Made by a program: the position numbers and the translations under genes | Assembly (NCBI RefSeq): GCF_901933205.1 | Contig: NC_044581.1 | Coordinates: 9,162,001 to 9,226,000 of the forward strand | From: Camarhynchus parvulus | Lineage: Eukaryota; Chordata; Aves; Passeriformes; Thraupidae | Reading direction: 5' to 3' | DNA: 64,000 nt | In this document: positions 39,101 through 51,100 of the stretch, one piece after another | Position numbering within the stretch: position 1 is the stretch's first letter | Layout of the letters: the number at the start of each line of letters is the position of its first letter | The notes under the pieces: model-generated | Database searches by the model: none | Told to the model about the DNA's origin: nothing | Seen by the model: only the letters and a program-made list of their open reading frames with translations

Positions 39101-42100
39101 ATGCTCCACTTACTTAATTTCCTCCCATTTGGAAATAAGCTGATTAAATGTACTCACAACAGATGATGCCAAATTTGTCAGAAGCTTAGTGTCCTAGCAA
39201 CAGGTGTGGTACAGTATTAGTAATAGATTAATGACATGCACTAATACATTAAAGGCTTGAAGCCATGTACTATCTTAAAATCTTTATTTTAAATAATACA
39301 TCAAGTGCATATGCAGAACTACAGAGGCTTCACAGTTTGGAGTTAAATACTCCAGCTTTCTATAAAATAATGTTCAAAAGCAAAACAAGTTGTGTCAGAA
39401 GGAAAAGCACAGTGGCCTTCAAGCACCCAAAGATGTTGCAGTTGGACTTGACAACCTCTGTAGGTCTGTTCCAATTAAAGGATTCTGTTCTCTTTACCCA
39501 GCTCCTTTCTTATCTCTGACACTGGTAAACACACAGTTATTTTACACAGGAAGATGTGGAGTACTTTACTGCAATGAGCACACACATGAAGTGATTGCTT
39601 GAAAGCTAAGAGCACCAAAAAGAAAAGTTAGAAAGAAGCAGTAACGCATATTGCGATGTGGATTTCTGATATAAGCTTCCAGAAGTACTGGAAAACATTT
39701 CAGTTTGTATGAAAGTAAAGTAATATTCACCTGCTTACAGATATCAGTATTACCTTTTCCAAATTTGGCCTTTCCCATGCTGTTCTTCCAAGCAGTAAGT
39801 AAAAAGTAAATACAAATCAATGCTTTGTTTCATAACAGCTTCCTATCTCCTATCAAACACAACAATTAATTTGCAGTCCAGTTAGAAGAGACCAAATTGC
39901 AAAGTTGAACATTAATTTGCATTTGCATTCATTTTAATTTAGAGAGACATAGTACAATGCATGTGTTGAAGCTTAAGACTGTCAGACACATAAATGCCAT
40001 CCTCATTTTTAAGACAGCATTTTCATATAGCAAAGTATTTCACAATTTCAATGCAAATAAATAGCTTTTAAAATCATTGGTGTAAGTCACCCAATACAGA
40101 TGTTTCTTCTAATTTGCATTACTGCAGTTAGAAGCATCCAGTACTGCAGCTTAGAAGCATCTAGTTCTGTAAGCAAAAGAAAGCCTACATATTTGTCAAA
40201 TCTTGCAAATATCAGCATAAATTCCCTTAATGCAAATATTAGATCAAAACAAACACCCAGAGGAAAAAAAATTAAACAATATTGAATGCAGTTCACAGCA
40301 GTTCAGGAGAGATTTATTTTGTCAGCTAAAATCTCTCAGGTTTCTGTCCTCACTAATGATGTGTTAAATTCCACTGAGAGCACCTTGGCATGTGGAAGTT
40401 GTGTCTACTTGTCCTCCACTGACTGAAGCAACACACTACTCCACATGAAGGAACGTGTCTTGCCAGCTTTCCAACCCCAGCCTAAGCCAGGTATCCTCGA
40501 ATTTCTCTAGTTTGCAGCACACACTTCCCTAAGAAGCACCTGACCTTTGCCTCTACTGTGCTAAGAAACCCTGTAGGTCTGACAAAAAGAGAGAGTTGCT
40601 GCTGGTTAGGCCACAGCATTGTGAGAAGAAAAACACTGAGCAACTTTGCAGGGAACATGAAAGCTGGATGAAGAGCTCAGCTTAAGAATTGCAATGGAAA
40701 AACAAGAAAAGAATTCAAGAAAGAAGATGGGATGCAGATAACCAACCCTTTTTAGAGGAAGAGAAAGGAATGATGCAAAGTCTTGAAGACAAAAAAAGTG
40801 TAATGAAAAATTTCAAGGTAAACTAACAGAGAAGAAACAGTGATAAGCAGCCCAAAGAATATGATTAGGAGTCAGGCTGAAGAAATTCATCAGATGAAAA
40901 GCCTGGAAGCAGAGGTTGCTTAGACAAATTAATAACAGCAGATCATCCAAGACACCTAAACTCTGCTAGTATATCTTCATTGATACAGATGAAATGTAAT
41001 GATGTAAATTTCAGTGTGACACAATTTGCTTCCCAAAGAGGAGGAATAAACTATAAGGAGGAAAAATGATTATATGTTTATACTACAGTAAGAGTAGGAG
41101 AAATAATGGAGATGGATTATGCCAATCCCATCGGCACTTTGCATCTGGTCTCCAATAGTAATGAGTTACTTTCCACTACTGGAAAAGGATAAATATATAA
41201 AATACATTTTTAATGTATACACTGTAGCAAAAGATTTAAGACTGAAACACTGACTTTACTGGAAAAGAACATGAAATATCCTGGCTTTGGAGGAAAAGAC
41301 AAAAGCTGCTGCAACCTTCATGTAACCAGATTTTTCTCCCCTCTTTTTTTAATAAAGATTTTGTAACTGTTGTCTGATTTGACTTATAAACAAGCCATTA
41401 AATTTTGTCTTAACCTGGCTTGGAATTAATATAAAGACCATTAAGCAATATTGAGGTAAGTGAAGAGACACTGCTTTCACCTAAGGATGTGGCAAACATA
41501 AACCAAGGCATCTTAAGGAGCCCCACAGTTTCCCAGCACCATTTGCCCCACATTCAGTGAATGAGGGTGGGTTCCCTTCCAAGCTGTGTGAGCCAGCTGA
41601 CACCATGGATATTAAAGGAGACATCATGTCTCTAAGCAACCCAGACATCTCCCTAAGCAAGCCAGAAGTCTCCCCAGCACAGAGCAAGATATTTGTGTAC
41701 ACACCTGAACACTCCAAGTCAGAGAGCAGCACATCACATCTTGTGCACACAGTTATTCCAACAAGACCAAACCCACATATTTTTCTCTTCAAACAGAGTA
41801 TGATGCCAAAGTCAAGTCTAATTTACCAGGACCTTACATCTTATTCTGAGCTCAACAATAACTGGTTTTATTGGTCAGTGTTTTCAAAATAGTTAACATT
41901 ATATTTAAGGGAGAAAATCTTGCCCAGGAAAGGCTATAAGTAAGCTTACAAAAGGTAACAATTCACAGCATTGTAAATACCAGTAACTGTAGTTAAAAAA
42001 TTACCTTCTATTCAAGAAAGCCAGACTTCCTACCTTTACTACAGGGTGTCCTCCAGTAGATGCTTTTACTGCTCCTCTGCTTCCTTCTGTTTCATAGTGA

Positions 42101-45100
42101 GCTCTGTGATGAGTTTTAGGCTGGACTTCTATTTTCAATTCACACTGCCCATAATGGCTTGGTAAAGGCCAGTCAAGAGGAGGCAATGAAGATGTGCTGC
42201 AATCAAGATAAGGACATGTGGTTACACAAATGGTGCCATCCGGCACAGCAGAAAGCCTTCACTGTAAAACACAGACAATGATGTCACTTCCCTAAGAAAT
42301 GATAAGCAAATAAGAATAACTATCAGCTTAAAATTGTTATGTGAAAATCCACAGTTTTGCTGGTACGTTAAAATCTTGAACTAGAATGGAATTTCTTGAG
42401 CAAAAGAAAGGTACTCTATGACCCCCAGCCCCACACTACCAGTGCTACTCTATAATGCCTTTATATTCACTTTTTAACCTTAAGTATATCAGCAAGCAAA
42501 TTCAAATGTGGTTTAGAGGGAACAGTGTAAACTCAATCTGCCAGTCATTAAGTTTTAATTCTGCACTGTCCTCCAGCTTGCTGTTTTTGCTTTCCTTTGG
42601 CAAGCACTGCATTTTGTTAACTATCATTAAAATGAACACTATGTGATCACCCTAAGTTTTAAAAAGCTACTTGTTCTATCTAAGCATAAAGACTTACTGC
42701 AGCAGAAAACAGAGACATCTAAAGTTGTGTTCAGCCTGTCCACAGACACACCCTTACATACAGTAGCAAAGTCACTCCAGGGAAGAAGAACAAAATACAG
42801 TAATAGAAATAACATGGAAGAACCTCAAACCAATGGTTACCTACCCTTTTACCCGCACAGATTTATAGACTTAAGATTCTAATAAGATGAACAGTCAGAT
42901 TCAAGCCAGTCATTACCTGGCAGAATAAATTAAATTATGAACATTTAAAAGTGAAAATCTTTTTATCTCTTATGTACCCAAATTTCTCTGTCAAAATAGC
43001 TGGTATACACTGAATAGATATGGTACCTGAGAGAACTCTGTTAATGCACCACAGGCTAATCACCAATTATTGGGAGGTAATACTGGAAGTTGAATGATAA
43101 ATTCAGTCAAGAAAAAAGTATTTGTTGATCATGACCACTCTCCATACAGTGTCTCAGAGAGATTTATTCCTCCTGCAATTAACTAACAATAATGTGGCAC
43201 AAGTTGTATAAGACTCACATTATCTTTTGAAAAAAATATTTGGCATACTAGGACAAACATGGAGACAAGAAAATAACCAACTCTCAAAATTTTGTCATTC
43301 TTTGAAAACAAAAAGAAAATAACAGCATAAGAGCAAGGAAGAGGACTGTGCACGTGCAGATGCTTAAAATGCTAAAAAATTTGCAAGAAATTCCCCAGTA
43401 AATGACACAACTTTTGAGGCTGTACTGCATCAAACAGATGTTTTCTAGAAGTAGCTGGTCTGGCAGTTACAGCTGCTTCCCTTTTGATGTTGGATACCCA
43501 AACTGTTGTTTCTCTCTGAATATTTTCCTTGCCTTCTCTCCCCCTGAACTTCTCAGCAGCACTGGATTCTTTACAGGTTTTAGGGTACTCTGTCATGCAC
43601 CTTCCTGCCTTGTAGGGGTATCAGTTTTATGTATTCTTGCTTCCACATCATCCTTACACATTTTTCAGACAAATACTGTAGAGGTACACATTGAGCCAAA
43701 TCAGCGATCTAACTTGGGTTCATTTTGAAATGTAAATTCTTTAATCCTATTAATTTAACAGAGTCCTAGTTGCCTGTACACCTCCAAGCAGAACAAAGGG
43801 GTGGGAAGCAGAGTGGGAACTTCTAGCCAGCACTGTCACCTTCTTAAAGTCACATGAACCCACAAGACTGCATTACCAGATAAATTAAAAACCCCAACAG
43901 AATACAGTCTACAAACTCTTGGTATTTTGGGTTTTTTTTATTCTATGTACAATTCAATATTAAATGAGAAAAATCATGTCAGCCTTTGGGGTGCAAGAAG
44001 TAACAAATTTGCATATGTTTTGAATACTTTTTCATATGACGCAATGCTATTCTGTACCAGATGCTGAATATGGGAAAATAGGTCTGAAGCTGTCAGCTTT
44101 ACTGCATGTAAGGATCTGTTCTCAAGAAAATATTCTTCAGTCTACACTGATAGGTGAGGATTAGCAGTAAAACTGCTAGATTTAACTCACCAGTTATCAG
44201 CTGTAAACTGTGCACTGAGCTTCACTGAACTTCTGCATAATCTCTGATAGTGCAGAACTTCAATTCAATTTATAGTGGTGTATTACTCTTAAAATACCTG
44301 GAACATGTTAAAGAATAAGCAGCTCAGCTGCTTCAGAAATGAACAAGTACTTTTTCTGTCTCTCCCCAGCTTACACAGCATGACAGCTTTGTGTTATTGA
44401 TGAAGACACCTAACTTTGTATTCAGAACCCAGATCAGCTGCTGGCCATGAGGGGGTTTTCATGTTATTTTAGAACAGAAGATTAGGAAAAATAAGAATTC
44501 ATGTTTTAAAGCCCTTCACTTTTCAGTCTTGATGGAGAAGGAACATGTTTGTAGATATTTCCATGTTTCATTAGTAAATTCTACCTAGTTTGGTGCCAAA
44601 TTACTGTTAGAACAGTTTGGGACTTAGCCTTTCACAGAAGTTTCTCTCCCCTTTTTTTTTTTTTAAATTTTATTAAAAACGTCATTAGCCATGCAGTAAC
44701 CTACTAATAAACAACCAAATCACATCAGGATAGGGAAGTAATGAGTGACAGTCATTCTAAAGCTTTCATTAAATCAAATCTTTGCACATTGTTGAAACAG
44801 CACTGATCTGTAAACCTACAAATGTTCTTCTGGAAATACCAAGGGAGTTCTATAATCTGATTAATGCAAGCCTCAGAAAGTTCATACTCATATATATCAT
44901 ATCAAGACTAAAGATTTTGGAGAACAGCAGCTATTAAAGGGAACTCAGAGCTAAAGAAAGAACCCCTTGGCAGCATTCTCAACAGAAACAACAGCATTTG
45001 AAGGTATCACTTCATTGATTTAATCAATATTAATCTAACAGATACCTTCTTCTCTGCAACCATTATTTACAAAACAGAACTGACTGATGAGGAAACAACT

Positions 45101-48100
45101 GATGTTCAGTGTAAGAACAGCCAAACATGTCCACAAGGATCTGAGCATTCACAGCTGTAAAAGGCAGGGCACAGCTCATGGGCTGACTCTGCCCCTCTGC
45201 CATAGGAAGAAGCCTGGGGCAGAAACAGGACTTGCTCTGACTCTGGCCCCAGAGCAGTGTGTGTGGGACAGAAGGAAGAACAAAGCCTATGGGACTCATT
45301 AACATAATTCAGCTAAGAACAATTACCTTCCACTTGTAGCATTGTTTTTGAACACAGGTGCAACTGATACAAAAATTCATTTTAGCCACTCTGTATGAAA
45401 ATGTTCCTACCTCCTTGTAGCCACTAAATGTAGTAGCAACCTTTCAAAGATACCCCATAGACCTCCTGACAGTTGTGAAAGTTCACTGGTTGAGATTCCC
45501 AGATCTTCTAGAGAGATACTTTTATTAATTTTTGGTCGCAGCAAAAATAATTTTCCACTTAAAGCTACTCCCAACATTTCAAAAGAGAAAAAGCTCACTG
45601 ACCATACAATGGCTATTCCACATTTTTTCCTCATCCCAAGTTTTTGCACAGATGAACCCACAGTGTATTCTGCGACAAGTCCATGTTGCAAGACAGCAAC
45701 CCCCTGAGAATATCAAATCATAACTCTGATCCAATACTATGGTTTTCAAGATCTCTTGCAGAGCCAAGATACTGCTGTGGCTGCTCTTCACTGCCTAGAA
45801 CAAAGCCATATTCTCCCCGATGGAGAAATTCTTAAGTTAAGAAGTTTGGGGTCATTCCAGCTGCCACAGTGGCCTATCAATAGACTTTATTAATCTGTTT
45901 ACATTCAAAATACCATTCTGCTCCTAGCAGAACAGTTCACACTGCTGTCAGAGTACTGGTACAGTGAACTGCCATGTGGAAATCTCTGTTCCGTCATCCC
46001 AGAGCAAAGCAGAGAGATGAATAACAGGTACAGCACTAAGGCCCTGCACTAAGCACTACCTGAATTTCCCTGGATTTAGTAATGGTGTGTAAACATTACA
46101 GTGATAGTGTTGCTTATTAAAAACCTAAGAGGGTCAAAGTTCCTCTGCTTGTCTCACTTAAGTGGGTTCTTATCTTCAAAGTCAGTAATTTGCAAACATT
46201 TTCATTTTAAAATTTTGCTAGTAGAATAGCTGGTGTTATTTCTATTAATCAGAAAAAGGTGATAAATACTTGGCAGACTAACTTTGTCTATAGAACTCTT
46301 TCAATGTGAGTGCAGTTCTTAAAATTAAGACCGAAGGCCCAAGATACTTATGGTAAAAATAAGACATAATTCTGTTCCTCTCTATTCTTTAGACTTCCAA
46401 GAGAAAGATTCAAACAAAAGAAACCATATTCTGAAGTATTCCACTATCTACCACTTTATGTAAACTATTTTTTTTCCTGAATGAGTTAATTACATTGTTA
46501 GCCATCCTAGTTTTCAGCAGTAAAATACTCTCAAGCGGCCATTACATGTCCACCATTAAAATGATTTCTGAGCTGTAAATACATCTGTCAAAGCCTGTTT
46601 GGTTCACTACCATTGGGACAAAAAAACTATTTGATGTCCCATCACTCTCAGTGTCATAGATTAAATTAATGACAAAACAGTCTGGAGACAAACACCAATT
46701 TATGTTGTAGTTTTTAAATCAATGTGCAAGTCTCTATGAATTCCATGAGGGAAATAAAGGAAGCTAGGTTTTATTTCAAGATTTTTGACCATTACTGAAT
46801 ATTGCCAGATTATCTTCCAGACACAAAAGCACCATTTATTGCCATCAAATACTGTGGGACTAAAGAAAGAAAGAAAAAATGAATGACTCATTAAGTTTCC
46901 TACCCTGCAAATGCCTGTTTGCTTGAGACACAAATTAGATTCTCAAGATCCACTTGACCAAACCTTAAGTCTACTGTTCCACTAGTCATTCATGTTAAAA
47001 TAGAAAGTTTAAAGCAAAAGATAATAAAGACTTTTTAAAAGCAAAAATAACAGAACTGCCATGATTTCCAATTGCATCATCAGACAGCACTTTTCTAACA
47101 GCCCCATGTTCCTGCACCAGGGCTGGCCATGTCTGTGATGGTCCTTAACTCCACAATACCACAACCAAGGTCAGCACCAGCAATGTTCCTGATCTCTTAT
47201 GAATTGTACTTGTAGAGTGAAGTCCTCACCAAAGGTATTGTATTATATCACCTGCTCAGTAGAGATTTCTAGGTGATCTCTAGACTCTCTTTACTCTCCT
47301 TGTTCAAGTAAAAAAAGTACTGTAAAACAGACTTTCTGATTATTTTTTGCACTTTCTGGAACTCTTACAACTCAAACTCTAACAGCAAGTATGAAAGAAA
47401 GTCATAAAATCAGCACATTTGTGGAATGTTGGAGTAAAATGCTAGTGGGAAGGTTGGATATACTATCATTACATTAAGATCCCAATAAAGGGTTTTTTTA
47501 AGTGGAGGGGAAGGAAAACATGAGACAGATAAAACCATGTCTTACATATCTCCCTCCTCTGGGGAGGCTAAGGGTGAAAGAAAGAGGTATCTTAAACAGC
47601 AACAAGAGTAACCTTGTAATAAATATAATTACCAAGTTAATTGCTGAATATTCTGTAAAATGACCAACTGAATCTGCCATCATACCTGGTGAGTGACACC
47701 ATCAGCAGCCACCTCCACTATTCCCTGTCCAGAAGCTGCTGCCCAGTTCTTTCACTTGGAGGAAGGAATTGCAGTGGTCCTGCCCAAGCCCTTGCCCACA
47801 CTTCTCTTTGACAAGGAGCAGAAATGGGACTTGGGCCATGTAATACAAAGACATTTTTCATATGCCACTGACTGGCAGATTATGAGTTTCTGTGACCAAA
47901 TAACAAGCTGTCATCAAACAAACCAGTTTGGATGGCATGTGAAATATGACTAATGCTCAAAAGCATCTTATACATTTTTAGATTTTCTTAAGCATTGCAC
48001 ACTTACTGAAAACAGAAGAATGAAGGAAAACATGATAAGGCCTGAAAGATAAAGTAGATAACAGATTTACAAAACTTTAGAGAGCACTCAGAGCAGAAGG

Positions 48101-51100
48101 TGCTACCTACACATTTCACACCACAGAACATGTAAGGCAAATCACTCCCCTTCTTCCAGGGGTCAGTTACTGCTGCTAGGTGTGTACTTATTTTATCTGC
48201 TTGGAATCAATACTCCTGTTTACTTCATGCACTGCTTTGTGCTTGACAACACAATCAAGACATTAAAAAGTACACTATTTTCACTATATCTTGTAATTTA
48301 TACTACAATTAATACAATTGTACATACATTATGGAATAAATACATAATAGAGATTACATAATTCTTTATGATAACTAATATGCTCACTTTTGGTCACCAT
48401 CATCAACTATTTAGAAACAGAGGATCTTGCATTTCATTTTTATTTATAAAAATGTAAGAGTCAACTTAGGTTTACAAGAATCAAAATTACAAAATACTAT
48501 ATGACAGAATGGAAGGTTTTACCTACTGAAGATGCACACTGCCATAGCCCCTGTGGAATAGGTTACAACTGCTAAGTAATTCAACATTTCAATGAGGATA
48601 CAGCTGCCAGTGCAGCCATTTCCACCAATTCAATAGTCAGCTGACATTTTTGGCAGCAAATGCACCCAGCTCAATAGGTTTATGTAGCCTCCTTGTGTAT
48701 AGGTGTAGTCTTCATTGTCTTCTGTCTGTTTGCCCATCTTATATTTACAGAAATTCTTCAGTTCCTGCTTCTAAATAAAGTCTGACATTTGAAAAAATAT
48801 TTTTACTTTTTAATGAAAACACTAAAATTTCTTTTTATTCAGTTGTACTCAGTTCCCTGCAGTACAAGAGGAAACAGGTATGAGCTGTCCATGTTTCAAA
48901 CCACTTTGTTCATCCCACAGAACCATAAATCCACAGCCCATGCCTGTTTGTTCATGACATCTAACCCTACAGTAGTGCTCACCTTTTAAGAACAATGTTA
49001 GCATGCAAGCTAACAAAAATGGCAAAATAGGACTGCTCAGTATCCTACACAAATATAATACAATTCCAAAATACATAAATAAGTTAAAACAATCATCATT
49101 GTTTCAGTTTGAATGAAAAGATTCTAGAAACAGATTGAACACCTATTACTAACAGATGGCAATGGAATTTTTAAAAACCCCAGACTTGAGGACAGTTAAC
49201 TTATCTGTTAACACAGTTGTTTCAGACCCGGTAGAACAGATTTTTCCAGCCACCAGCTTTGTGTCTTTACTGTTAAATTTTACAGTAAACAAAAGCCATA
49301 AACAATTATGTGGAAGAACATTAAAGGAGAAGAAAAAAAAAACCACTTCTATTTACTAAAATCAGTACAATTCTTTGGAGAGAAATTAAAACCTGTGGTT
49401 ATAAAATTAGGCAAAAAATAACCAAATGGTTGAATAAGTATTGTTTAAATGGATTTAGCTATTAACAAGCCAAGCTAGATGACAACTTCTCAAGAATTTA
49501 TACAAGCTCTATAACTTGAAAGACCACAGAACTGATTCATCTAAAAAGTGAAAAGTGGGGGGGACTTTTCCTCTCAGTTAAACCAGTTCCCTCTTCTGAG
49601 TCTCCACAAATCATCCTGCTAGCACATGACTAAACTGCAAAAGGAAAAGACCTATTGAATTCTATCATGGATGGTGCAAATACCTTGGAACTACAGCCCA
49701 GACATCCATTCTTTCTGGATGACTTTCAGCATGGCATACAAATATCTTCCTTTATTCTATTTCTAGAATTTATGAGCCCAAAGAAGTAAATCGACACAAA
49801 AGCAAATAAACTCCCTATCTCTTTTGTGATCTCCCAGTTTTATAAAATCATGTAAGTCAGGTTTCCCTAGCTATATTAAAATGTCAAGTGCTCAGATTAG
49901 ATGGAACTGCAAAGCATGTAAAAAACCACAGACATTTAATTCAGCTGGGCTCTGTGCATATACACAAACTTTACTTAAATAAAACTAATCCTATTTACAA
50001 TGATCTACTGTGTTTTTAAAGATGAAGGGTATCTGGTATCTCAACTTGCTTTTTCCTAATTACAGCATTCGTCTGCCTTCAACAAGTTTTCTTTAAGAAG
50101 TCTTAATGCATCACTGAAATACAAGGGCATTTATATGCCTATTTAAGATGCACAGGAGGGGAAAGCCAGGAAGGAGCCACTTTCTAATCACTCACCGGAA
50201 TATAGGAGTGTGACCAGGCTTCGGCTTGTTCCAAGTAAAGTGCGAAGGAACAGAAAGAAATTGGTCTCCGGGCAAGTCTTTTTTCAAGGTGTGCTGAGAG
50301 CCAGAGCAATCATCCACGGCAGTTTCAAGGGATGATGACAAGTTACCTTGCTCTTCAGGACAGATATCTATTTTTCCAGATAAAGTGGCAGTCTGATCCT
50401 CTGAGGTCTTTCTGGTTTTTAGAGGAATATCAGTCTCTGTACAACACTGAAATGGTGAAAGCCCAGAGTTAAGGCCTTGTACATTATGAATGGATGTGTT
50501 CAGCCACGTGTCTTCTGTTATGCTTCCTCTGGGAGAATGGCCGGGTGATGGAGTTGGAGAATGGTGAGGAGAGAGAGAACCAGCATAGCAAATCTCAGCA
50601 CTGGAGTGGCGGCGTTTCCCACAGGGGGATGTAGGTCTGGATGAGGGCCTTGATGTTGGTCTGGGGCTCAGCCAATTTTCATCTGTAATACTAGTTCTAG
50701 GAGAGTGACAGGGAGACTGCCTGGGTGACAAGGCATGCCCAAACCCATAAGGCTGCTGCCATGATTCATCACTGGGACCTCTCGGAGAACCACCAGGTGA
50801 TGCCAAAGGAGAGCCAAGGGTAAATCGAGCAGCTGCTTCATTTAGCTCTGAGTCTACATCATCATAAACATGGGAAATGGATTCACAAGAGGAAGCATCT
50901 GAAAACCAACTCCTGGATGAAATGCTGCTGGCAGGGCTGGGACTAAGGGATGATTCCCTATACGATGGCTCAAGAGGAAGATAGAGATGGTCCCGGGAAG
51001 GCCTTTCCATATATTCATTTTCTGTGCCATTTGTGTGTAATTCATCTTCATTGGCCTCAATCCCCTGGTGACAGTTGGGTGAAATTGATGTGATTTGAAT

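Larger units (their letters stand above)
30045..42033 (-). other. NFATC3: NFATC3 intron 3 (12.0 kb)
   Basis: This AT-rich intron runs from GTAGGAAG to CCCCCCACAG. It contains the CR1 3' fragment near 39435-39490 and a two-copy 21-bp tandem repeat at 41625-41666. Short ORFs on both strands show no family resemblance, and no RNA gene was recognised. Confidence 0.9.
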
